Translations under genes and position numbers: made by a program
Shown here: piece by piece, positions 53,601 through 64,000 of the stretch
How the letters are laid out: each line of letters begins with the position of its first letter
How positions within the stretch are numbered: position 1 is the first letter of the stretch
Notes under the pieces: model-generated
Databases searched by the model: none
What the model saw: the letters and a program-made list of their open reading frames with translations, nothing else
Told to the model about the DNA's origin: nothing
Source: Lanius collurio
Lineage: Eukaryota; Chordata; Aves; Passeriformes; Laniidae
Length of the DNA: 64,000 nt
Reading direction: 5' to 3'
Assembly (NCBI GenBank): GCA_020086605.1
Contig: JACBWW010000008.1
Location: forward strand, 18,798,282-18,862,281

Positions 53601-56315
53601 AAGATGAAGTAAGTCTGTTCTCTTCCATCTCCTTGCCAACCTGGTACTGCAAAGGAAATAGACTACCCAGCTAGGAAGGCTTGTGTGGCGGGGTCCTTTG
53701 TGAGGATGGTGCTGGTACAGCAGGTTCTAGCACATGCAGGGAGAAGAAAACCACACAGAAATGACATTTCATGGCATATAATTCAGGGGAAATATCATCA
53801 GTAACAGTAAGTTATAGCCATTTTTCTGCCACGTTTTTCCAAACTTGGGAAAAACTTTGGCCTATCAGTTAACTTGGTTGTTGATCTGTGTAAGAACTAC
53901 TTAGATCTGCTAGATCTACTTTACCATCAGGTCTAGTAAAATGACTGGTCCAGCATCTACTTGCATTTAGCAAGCAGTGGGGAGTCTGAACTGCAATGAT
54001 CAGATTCTCACAGGCACAGATGGAGAATCAAAGCCCAACCCAGTCTCTGTTTCAACCTTAATGGATGTGTACACAATGAGACAGTACTTGCATAGGAAGG
54101 TGGTCTGCTGTAGGAAATTATTTCAATGCCTGAGTGCTGGATGTGGCATTCAACATCTAACAGCCTTCTGTGTGAATCCTGCACTTCCTCTCTGAATTGC
54201 AGCACTTTAATATGTTTGTGGTCTTTTACTTTTTTTTAAAGTTGTTGTTTCAATATTTGGTTTAAATGTGACAGTGAGACCTGTGCTCAGGCTGACTTTC
54301 CCAAATGTTACATAGCAGTGAATTTTTTTAACTGAGTTATGAAGCATAAAAATAAAGATTTTTAGGAGAAGCCTGATACATTGTTGATGAAAGCCAAGCT
54401 GGAGAACTCTTGTAAATTAGAAACACATCCATATCGATATGTATGTTTTTAAAGCACCAGAACAGCTTTGCATGGAATGTTCCTTCCCATCTCCTGGAAG
54501 AACCAAGGCTCTGCAGTGTGAAAAAGGAATTCACAGTATTTTAAAAATTGTTCAGACATGTCCTGGACCTTCTGTTAGGAAATCATACAGTCAAGTGCTT
54601 ACTAATACAGAGTGACTAACTTTCCATTGAGCTAACAGTGACACAAGCTTTGTGGCAAAGCTTTCACTGTGCAAGCATGACCCATCATTGTTACAAATGC
54701 CAGCTGTGAAGTTTTCCCTATCACTGACGTTACTTAATTATTTCCAATTATAATTAAATAGGGCAGTTTCCCTTTCTGATATGAATATTTCTTTTCAGAG
54801 CGTTATTATTCCATGCCCTGTTTGACCTAAATAGAACTGGAGTGTCTACCAAATGGATAACACCAAAATAAAGAACTAAGAGGGTTCCAGAAGAGGTCCT
54901 GTTGTCCCAATATCGTCTTTCTCAACAAAACCACTCATATTCTGCAACCATCCCTGGGATAGAGAGCAGTAGTGATTAATATGGTGTTATTGTTTATTGA
55001 AGTGTTGCAGTTTCAATGTTTTGCTATCTCATTACTTCTTGATAGATGAAGCTTTGGATTTGTCCTGTTTTTATCTGAAACCACAGTACTTTGCAAGCCT
55101 GTGGATGTGTCATTTTGAGAACTTCATCTTTTGCAGATTTGGATACCAAAAGTCAAGTCTTTGCAAGCATTCTATTGTTCACAAAAGTGAAGATATGCAC
55201 AGTTACAGAGCTCTTTATTACCGTGAGAAATTTTTTCACCTATTCGGATACTATAATCTCAATGAACCTACAGTTTTGTGGTCATAGAGACATTAATTGA
55301 AAAAAGTGACTTAGGCTGACTTCCTTTTCAGCATTGCAATACTTATCTTTCACACCTGATGCTACAGGGGAATACAAAGCCTTATGTGCATTATCAATAC
55401 CATGTACATCGAGCTGTAAATTCCTAATGATGATATTCTGCTCAGGGTAGAGGTGCAAAAGATTCCTGGAGTACTCTCATGTGAACTAAGGCAACAAAAA
55501 TATGTTTTAAATCTCATGCATCACCAAGGTGTTTTAGTCTTCATTAATGATCTCTGGCACCCCTCCATCCTCCAAGGATCAGAACCTGATAACCTCGAGC
55601 AAGATACTTAACCTTATCTTCCAAATCTATTGCTTCAGGAATACAGCATCATACTCTAGTCTGTGCATAGGGAGGCAAAATCATGGGGTTCAGGCCTGTT
55701 CTCAGGACAGATTGCTTTTATGTTGAACAATCACCAGAAAAAATGTAGAAATTATTTTGGTCACTCAGTGAAGACACAGTTCTCATCTGCCAGGGACAGC
55801 AATAGTGTCTGCCTACACAGGAGTGTTGGCTTGTTTTCTTGTCCAGTGGATCTCTATTCCCTCTGCAGTAGAAGGGCTTCAGTTGGAGTGGAGAGTATCC
55901 TTTTCACACAGAATAGCCTGCAGTTTGTTATTACTCATTTTGAAATTATTTTCATGTACTTCGAAACAGTGAACATCCTAAATATTTACTCTCTTCCCCA
56001 TGTAAAATTTCTGCCCTCAATATTGATAGCACAGTATGACCTCAGTATGGGCTCAGAGACCAGAACTCTAGGCTTCTTGTGATGATTCTGTAACTATTGA
56101 AACACATTTCCAATGTTATTTTTAAAAGGTAATTCTATGACTCCCACATCAGATGGCATGCTATTAAAAAATCTGGAATCAGTAAAATAAAAAAATTAAA
56201 ACAACACTGGTCTGATTTTTTTTATTATTTTCAATAAAATCTTAATATTCTGCAGCTCTTCTAGAGCTATCATGTGATTGCCAATCTCAATGACTGAAAA
56301 GTGTCAAGGAAATAA

Positions 56316-56985
56316 ATCACAGAATCATAGGATTATAGAATCATAAAATGGGCTAGTTCGGAAGGGACTTAAAGGATCACCTAGTTTCAGCCTCATTGCT
56401 ATGGACATGTACACCTCATGCTGGACCAGGTTGCTCAGAGCTTCATCCAACCATGTCTAGGGATGAAGTACCCAGAACTTCTCTGGGCAATATCTTCCAG
56501 TGCCTCACCACCCTCACACTAAAGAACTTCTTCCTAATACCTAATTTAAATTTACTTTCAGTTTGAATATATTACTTCCTTGTCTTTCACTACATAGGCT
56601 CGTAAAAAGTCCCTCTCCATCTTCCTTGTAGTCTCCCTTTAGGTACAAAAAGGCTCCAATTAGGTAACCCTGATCCCTTCTCTATTCCAGGCTGAATAAA
56701 CCCAGTTCTCTCAGTCTTTCCTCACAGGACAGATGCTTTTCCCCTCTAGTCAACTTGGAGGTATCCTCTGAACTTGCTCCAGCAGGTCCATGTCCTTCTT
56801 GTGCTGGGACCCCAGAGCTGGATGCAGCACTGAAGGTGGGGTCTCAGCAGAGCAGGCCAGAAGGGCAGGAACCCCTCCCTGGCCCTGCTGGCCACAGCCC
56901 AGGACACCTTTGGCTCTCTGGGCTGTGAGTTCCCATGACTGGGTCATGTCCAGCCTCTCACCCACCTCAATGTCTTTTGCCTTTC
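56316..56985 (-). mobile_element. CR1 LINE, 3' end
   Basis: The - strand CR1 tail begins with terminal ATCACAGAATCATAGG at 56316. Typical 3' UTR blocks follow, and the fragment ends in the ORF2 tail near 56985. The GGACCCCAGAGCTGGATGCA block (56805-56824) parallels 6383-6402. The 83- and 80-codon open frames here are inside the repeat. Confidence 0.88.
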
Positions 56986-59900
56986 CTGTAGAAACACACA
57001 ATAAGATTTCTGAAGGAATTGAGAGAACTTAAACACAGGAGAGTGAATGTCATATTTCAAGATGTGTGAAAAAATATAAACTGATACTTTTCAAACATAT
57101 TTTTATGAAGAAGCCATATTATTAGATCATTGCAATTGTTTCCTCTTCTCATTTGAATTGCTTTCTTGAGGGATTCAGCTGCTGATTTTCATCACTGTTC
57201 AGAGTTCTAGTTCTCCCGTTGATTTGCAGTTTGGTTCTACTGACACGTCTTTAGGTGTACTTTGCTGATAAATAATTAGATTAGTTAACAATCTCACTCA
57301 GTAATGGCTGTACTCTAACCAATTGTGAATATCAAACAACCATATAAAAACCAGGTCACTAGACCAAAGAGATTAGAATAATAAATACATTTTTCATGCC
57401 CACCCAAATTTCCTTTACACCAAATAAAATCTTGAGAAAATTTTTTGAGCAAAAGGGCAGATTTTTTTATATGACAATCAGCTGAGAATTCAGATTTTTA
57501 TAAGGAGTCTATGTATGCTTGTGGTTAAAATTAGTTATTACCTGTTAAGAGCTGTTGGAAGAGTGCTAACATGCCCTGAACTTAGATTGACTTTTCAGTT
57601 CCAAAGGCCCTTTAGACTTCAGGTTGTCTAGGAGGCCTGTGAGACCAAGTGATCAGTGAGCTATAATGGCACCATGAGCTACTGTGACCTTGTCACAAAC
57701 TCAGAGAAATTATTAGGCACTTAACTTTACTCTTAAGGGTGAATTTTACAAGAGCAGGTCATTGCTTTATGAATATGATTACTTTTCTCTCCATATTAGT
57801 CTCCCATTTCCTTTAAAATGAACCTCTGTCTCCACCAGCAAATTTTTTGCAGAGTTTCTCGACTCTATGTTTGTACAAATGCTGGACATAATTTGTTTGT
57901 TTGTATGTTTCTCATACTGTGCACACTGCTAATCCTGATATGGTAGCTCTATTTGAGAGAGTTTTGAAAAAAATTGAATAAACTCTGTTGAGAAAAAAAA
58001 AGCCCCAAATACCTCAAACCCTACCATGAAAAATCTTCAATCTGTCAGAGATGCTAATACTGGCAGTTTCACTGTCTTGTTGCTATGTATGAACAGGCAG
58101 AGTCTTCCAAAGACATTTTCATTTCATGAACTTGAAAATATGAGAGTCTAAACATACCATGCTCAACATATCTTGTAGGAAGGACAAAAGAAACTCTAGT
58201 TGCACAAATGTAACATAGCACGATGCTCTGACACAGGTACATCTCACCTGTGCTGTCATGTATGAGCACACCACCTGGCAGAAATAACTGGAAGACTTGC
58301 TAGTAGTAGTACACAGTTTCTTAGACATCATGGAGGTTAATAATGGGGTGAAAGGATTTGCCAATCCTGTGGGTCTGGCACGTACAATAATCCTATGGGT
58401 AAAGCTTGGAAGATCAGACATTCTGCTGATTAAGTACATATTTGTTGAGAACATATTTTTTAACAAAGTGGAACTACTCCAGCCAAGAAGGATGTTAGTC
58501 TGCATTCTTCCTGCACAGTAACAGGTACTGGGATTTGTTCTGTACAGGGCAGGGTCTGTATCTTTCTCACACTCTGGTACAAGATAGCTGGATTGAAGTT
58601 ATATGCTGTGAAGTTACCTATGCTGGGTAGAGTTCAGGGTATTGGTGTGAATTTGGCTTCTGCCAGAGGCTTGTTTCTGATCACTGAGCAACATTGCAGT
58701 ACAAGTCTCTTTGTCAAAGAGGCTGACAAAGGAAGATGAAGGACAGAGTAGAAGGAAAGGACATAAGTAAATATAGCTGTACAGAGAGCCATGTGCTGCT
58801 GTGTACTTCATGAGACCCTAAGCTAACTTGAGGGCCCATGTCAAATTCATGTGTGCCAAGAGTGGCTCACTGCTTATAAAGTAGCAGGTAGGGTCCAGGC
58901 TTTAGGACCTTTGGGATTTTTTTATGGTTCTTGTGAAATGTGTTTTTGATCCAGTTTCCCAGTGAGCTCCCTAAGAGATGTGAGGAAATATCCTATATGA
59001 GAGATTTCTCTGCCATCTGACTTTGTTGGTTTGTGTGTCCCAGCAGTGTTGTGGGAGAACCTGTCCCCAAAATGTCAGCCAGTCAATCTTCTGTCTATCC
59101 ATTCATTCCTGAAGTACTTCTGTCCTAATCACATGGGAGGCAGGCATCACTGCCAATTTTGCTGGCTGGTGTTCAGCTCCCTACTGTGTTTCATCAATGA
59201 GTGCAGCAGAATGATATGTTGCACTGATACCTTGCCAGCAGATCAATTGCTCTCATGCCATGTTGCTGTTCAGTAGACAGTTAATTGCAACCTTTGACAA
59301 AAGGAGGACTCAAGAACATAGCATCTAAAGTCACACAACAATGAGAACAGGTTTAACCAAATTAATCATTCATTGCATAAATCCAGGTCTTCATTTAACA
59401 ATTTGAGAGCCAAAATTTCACCCCAGACCTGATTCCCTTATTTCTAGTCACCTGTAAAATTCATGTGGGTTAGCCTGACAGTAGTCAGTCATGATTTTGT
59501 TCTCATATTGTGATGAAGTGTAAGTCACAACTATTTATGAGATTTATATTTCTACATTTTTCTATAAAATCCTGTGATTCACTAGTTGTGTAAGACCTCA
59601 TGTACAAGTAAAAATAGCTTTTTCTGGCAAGAGTAACAACATAACATGAAGTATCAACAGGACTTCTTCCACTGTAAGTGCTGAATGACCATTTTGTTGT
59701 TCTCCAGTGTTTTCTAAACCTGTACAATCAAACTGAAGATCCATAGCTATTTCATTGGGTTTGGTTGCAGTAGTCGTCCCAAGAAAATTTTTTTTCAGTT
59801 ACATAAGTCAAACAATCAAAATAAGCATTTTGCTCAACTGCTATATGATGGTAGATTTGTTAACTTCAGTGGCAGACTGGCCTCTTTAAGATATGTCCTC

Positions 59901-62900
59901 AAGGATGACCCAGAAAATGACTTAAATATTTAATGATGTTTCTCTCTGTCCCTCTTTCAGTCAATCAATATGTCACTGAGACACATCTTACATTCAATAG
60001 TACATGAAAGACAAATGATCTGAAAAAAAATTCTTCTCTACCAAAGAAAAGGATTCAGTCTCACAGGTATCATGTTGTCAGCAGCAATTCAGGGTCATTT
60101 TTGTGCTTACCCACACTGTCACCTGAGTTATTTATTTATGTGTTTATTTAAGGATTTGCAGCATTTCTGACATCATGTATCCATATACCCCCCACACTTT
60201 TTTCATCATGCTATCAGCATAGGATTTCTGGGGAATAAACAATATGATTTTCAAGCATGTTGAAGTAACTGTTAAGTTCATTAGTCTCATATGAAAAATT
60301 GTCTCTTACACCCAGAAATTGGGGAGGGAGAGATTAGTAGCTTTTAATGTTTAACAAAGTATATGTACTGAAAACTCTTTATAACTTGCTCTGAAAACAT
60401 AAAACAGTAGGGAATACTTAGTTCTCCTGGGTCTCTATTCAAAAATTAATTTCTTCCTTTGTGAGGAAATAGAGTCTCTGAAACTATTCCAGTTTTCTAA
60501 TGATTTTTCTGACTCCTCTGTATTTTCTCTAGTATTTTGGAGTCTTAAACAAAACAGCTAACAACACTAGTGTACTCTAGTAATGTGTTGCTGGTGTTCT
60601 ACATAAGGTAAAATCGTGAAAATCCACTTTTCAATCAAGTTCCTACTTAGGAGCTTCTGATTTTTGTCTTATCTCCTACTTTATCACTTTTTTTTCGGTC
60701 AAAGTGTGGTATTAGTACCTAATTTATGGATGTCAAGTGAGGTTTTGCTTTTCTTCCAGGATCACTATAACCCTTTCATGAGTAACTTTCCAAGATGCAG
60801 CCACTCATTCAATGCATGTGGTTTTCACTCATTGTTCCTAAGAACTGTAAAGGATTTTACTTTCAGCTATATATAATGTATTATAACAAATCAGCTTAAT
60901 TAACCTTCAAGATTACACTGTGGGACTGTCTCACCAAAAGGGACAGTTGAAGACATTCTAAAATAAATCAATATAATGAACACTAGTTGCTTAAGGCAGA
61001 TGGTATTGTCTACAGAGTTCTAAAAGAATTCACGTGTAAAATTGCTGAACTGCCAACTGTGATATTTAAATAATCCTTACACTGAATACTCCATTACCAG
61101 TGAATTAGAAGATGGCTAACATATCACTAATTTTAAAAACATTTCAGGAGTGGTGGCAGGAGCTACAGACACTATTAACTAAATGGATAAAAATTATGTT
61201 GAAATGTAAAATAATTTAACACATTTATTTCTCTGACATGATGGCAAATAACTACCAATTCTTTTGTGTAGGAACTCATATTTAATAATTATATCAGAAT
61301 TCTTTGAAGAAACTGTTGATAACATGAATTGGCTGGCAGAAATAATACTTAGTCAGATTTGAAACAATGCTTTTAGCACAGTTCCTCTCCAAAATCTTTT
61401 AGGAAAACCATGGTGTTATGGAAGGAGATCTTCTTGTGGACATTTTATGTAATATATTAAATTAAGGAGTTAAAAGATAGAAAGAAACTGTTATTTTTCT
61501 GGTTGGGTGCATTTACTTGGTATAGTCCATAAAAGGCTGGGATGAACGTTGTGCCATTTTAACATAGTCAAAAATAATTTGATAACAGGGTGAATGGGAT
61601 GATGTGTGATGATTCAAAGAGTTGCAGTAAAGTTCCATAATGAGTGGCTGCACTGTAAAGCAGCAAACGAAAATAAATGCTGATAAATGGAATGTAATGT
61701 GTTAAAGGAAACAATCTTGAGAAACTATGCATAGTGAATATCTTTGTGTTAACTACTATCACTTAGAAAAGATGTATTTTGAGGACATTCTATACAGCTC
61801 AGTGGGTACTTCTGCTCAGTGCTTGATAGCAATCAAAAACAAAGAAAAAACCTCCATAAATGGATATAAATGTTCAGAAAAGAACTACTCAAACACACAC
61901 AAAACATCTCTGGTAGCAGTCCATGATACATACATTCCTTGAAAAATCCCTATAGATCCAGTTACTTCCCCCACTGCCCCCAATATGGTGAAGAAAAATG
62001 AAAATTCAGAAAACAGCAGGAAAGTAAGCAAGAAGTCCTATACATATATTGTCTAGCAGTGTTTCACCTGGGAACAAGACATTTAAAGGAAGATCTATGT
62101 ATTTATGAAGTCATGACTGCCAACAACATGGCAAGGAGAAAACTGTTAGATGGGGCTTTCCAAACAAGAAAAGAACATAGTTGTCCACATAACATGCAGT
62201 TAATCTATGAAGTATGGTGCTGAAAGACACTGAGATTGTTGAAAGATTCCGTGTTTTTGGAAAACAGTTAGAGAAAGCAAGGAAAAAAGTCCATCAGAAG
62301 CTATTAATCATGAGGACAAAGAGCTCTGAATCAGCAGTCCCTTAAAGTGGAACTGGCGAGCACAGCGTGAACTGTCACAGTACATTTACCATATTCTTGT
62401 CAGGTTTGGTAGGTATTCACTCTGGGTCACTTAATGAAAAAGGATACGAGATTAGAGTGATATTTGTCTAACTCAAGTCAGTTTTTCTTATGCTACATTT
62501 TTAGTTAAAACTCTGTATCATTCTATATATTTAATGGTCTGTTCAAATGCATATCAGCATGGTTTTTGGGTGTTGCAGTAAGGCATGGAGATCCCTCCCC
62601 AAGTAGTGTCTTGCTGGCCTTAGGACCCCAGCTGCGCCATTAACATTGCAAAAATAAAATTCTTGATCTGTTCTTTCAATTAAGTATTGCTGAATAGTAA
62701 TTGAAAGGAGTTGGACATGTTTTAAGCTTATATGGGCACGCACTTTATTTAGAAAGTTACTATGTTGCATTTGTAGCTGTTCCATACATTTTTAGAGTAG
62801 AAAAAATCCCTGTGAAACCGGTCAGAGCCCTCTTAGAGTGCCTAGAGAATTTAATTATCTTTATTTCCATTTTTAAATTCTACTGCAGCTATTTTCCAGA

Positions 62901-63941
62901 CAGAAAATTAACCACTGTCATCTAAATGCATGGACACTGTACTTTATGTCTTCCATCTTTTTCAGCTCCAGAAGAGCCTCTAGATACTGTCTGTGCTTTT
63001 CTTTTACACTCACTTGTATGGCATTATGATATTGCTTTATGATATTGAGACTGGGAATATCTGAAACTGCAAATCAAATTTTGATACTACTTGTTTTCAA
63101 AAACCCTCAGTAAAAAAAAAAAAAAAAAGAAAAAAAAAGTGTAGACATGTCTAGTGCTTAATTACAGCAATAAACCAGACCAGGGTGTGTGCAAGCCTGA
63201 GGCATCTGTGTATACTTTGGGTGTGTTATGAGACAAAAGACTAATCTGGCCAAATTCTCTTTGTAATACAGATTCTACGGGACAATCGTGGCATTTTTCA
63301 ATTAGTATTGAAACAGGAAGATAGATCCTTCCACTTAAAAGGAGGTTTTTAGAATGGAATTTCTGTCTGTGTATTTGAAGTGATCCCAAATGGGAGCCAG
63401 ACAAGTTGCTTCTATCATGTTGGGTGCATTAGAAACAAAGAAATGAAAAATCTCCTTTAAAAACTTGTCCCACTTGTTTTATGTGGGAATCTGTAAATAT
63501 CTTCATGAATTAGCTCAGAGCTCAGTGTGCTTCACAGTCACTGTAGTGACTGAAGCTACGGTGAAGGAACTTTAAAAATGGATCTTCCTGCATGAAGAAT
63601 CTCACATTCTTCTTCTGATCTCACACTGGTCTCTGAAAACATTCACAGCCTGCTCAGGTGTCAGTCCCTCTGTGATGTACTTCTATTTGTCAAGCTTGAG
63701 GATAGAGGCTGAGATTAAAAAGATTAATAATTCCCATAATTTTTTTTATTTAGAATAGTTCTGGCAGAAATATCCACATATTTTCTTCCAAATCTTTTAT
63801 CTACACCCTGAATTTCATGGGTGAATTTCATCGTATTGCAGAAGCAAATTGTATGCACTGTGATTGTATTTCCTACAACTGTGCTTAAAAAACACAGTGA
63901 TCCCATTTATACAGGACTTCATAAGGAGGAGAGACCAAATT
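56986..63941. other. PLK2 downstream intergenic region, part 4
   Basis: AT-rich unique DNA. Overlapping frames on opposite strands at 58119-58521 are the only feature that catches the eye, and I do not support them as a gene. There is an A-rich tract at 63112. Confidence 0.65.
63112..63139. repeat. A-rich simple repeat
   Basis: A nearly pure A tract interrupted by a single G. Confidence 0.9.
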
Positions 63942-63978
63942 AAAAATAAAATAAAATAAAATAAAATAAAATAAAATA
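63942..63978. repeat. (AAAAT)n pentanucleotide microsatellite
   Basis: About seven copies of AAAAT at the right edge of the window, perfect or nearly so. Confidence 0.95.
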
Positions 63979-64000
63979 TCCCATCACCTCAACTGGATGG

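Larger units (their letters stand above)
47846..56315. other. PLK2 downstream intergenic region, part 3
   Basis: AT-rich unique DNA holding the palindrome at 48214-48237 and an A-rich tract at 50647. The longest frame (55663-56082, 139 codons) shows no domain and no codon or splice support. Confidence 0.65.

Noticed and set aside
55663..56082. 139-codon open frame
   Set aside because: No domain, signal or splice context, and it ends shortly before a CR1 copy. Taken as chance.
62543..62785. 80-codon - strand frame next to an AATAAA-containing stretch
   Set aside because: No family resemblance. The AATAAA near 62653 in AT-rich DNA is not by itself evidence of a transcript.

Overview
The window is vertebrate nuclear DNA and almost certainly avian. 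It is AT-rich, carries many CR1 LINE fragments with the usual bird 3' end, holds solo endogenous-retrovirus LTRs, and contains no Alu, L1 or B1. It encodes one gene that I can support fully: PLK2 (polo-like kinase 2, serum-inducible kinase SNK), on the + strand. All 14 coding exons are present (23131-28373), every junction is GT-AG, and the spliced frame is intact at 668 codons. In other birds PLK2 and its neighbours lie on chromosome Z, so a Z-linked contig is likely. That is inference, as is a songbird source.

Layout. Positions 1-8.7 kb are a transposon graveyard. Four LTRs of one family (433-1281 +, 5042-5795 -, 6547-7227 -, 7872-8713 -) share the terminus TGTTATAAATGA. Two of them sit inside CR1 copies. 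A fifth, different LTR-like block lies at about 4245-4740, and another CR1 lies at 1580-2464. Positions 8.7-22.8 kb are mostly unique AT-rich DNA with a (GGGAA)n tract, one CR1 (13993-14704), and two short stretches that resemble decayed coding sequence (18230-18427 and 20105-20248). Positions 22.8-29.0 kb are the PLK2 locus: a CpG island with GC boxes and a TATA box, 13 short introns, and a 3' UTR of about 600 nt ending at AATAAA (28954-28959). Positions 29-64 kb are gene-free intergenic DNA, with three more CR1 pieces, a GC-rich island (34060-34440), a 24-bp palindrome and simple repeats.

How it works together. Only PLK2 is a working gene. Its promoter is compact (TATA plus Sp1-type boxes in a CpG island), and its introns and 3' UTR are short, the latter AU/U-rich. 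This is typical of an immediate-early, fast-turnover transcript. The gene-free right side matches the known mammalian arrangement, in which PLK2 borders a desert on its 3' side. Any long-range PLK2 enhancers could lie there, but none can be identified from sequence alone.

I found no new biological system. The observations most worth checking are the LTR cluster (extended terminal inverted repeats, a shared open frame, a repeated U3 motif), the nested CR1/LTR mosaic, and the exon-like segment at 20105.
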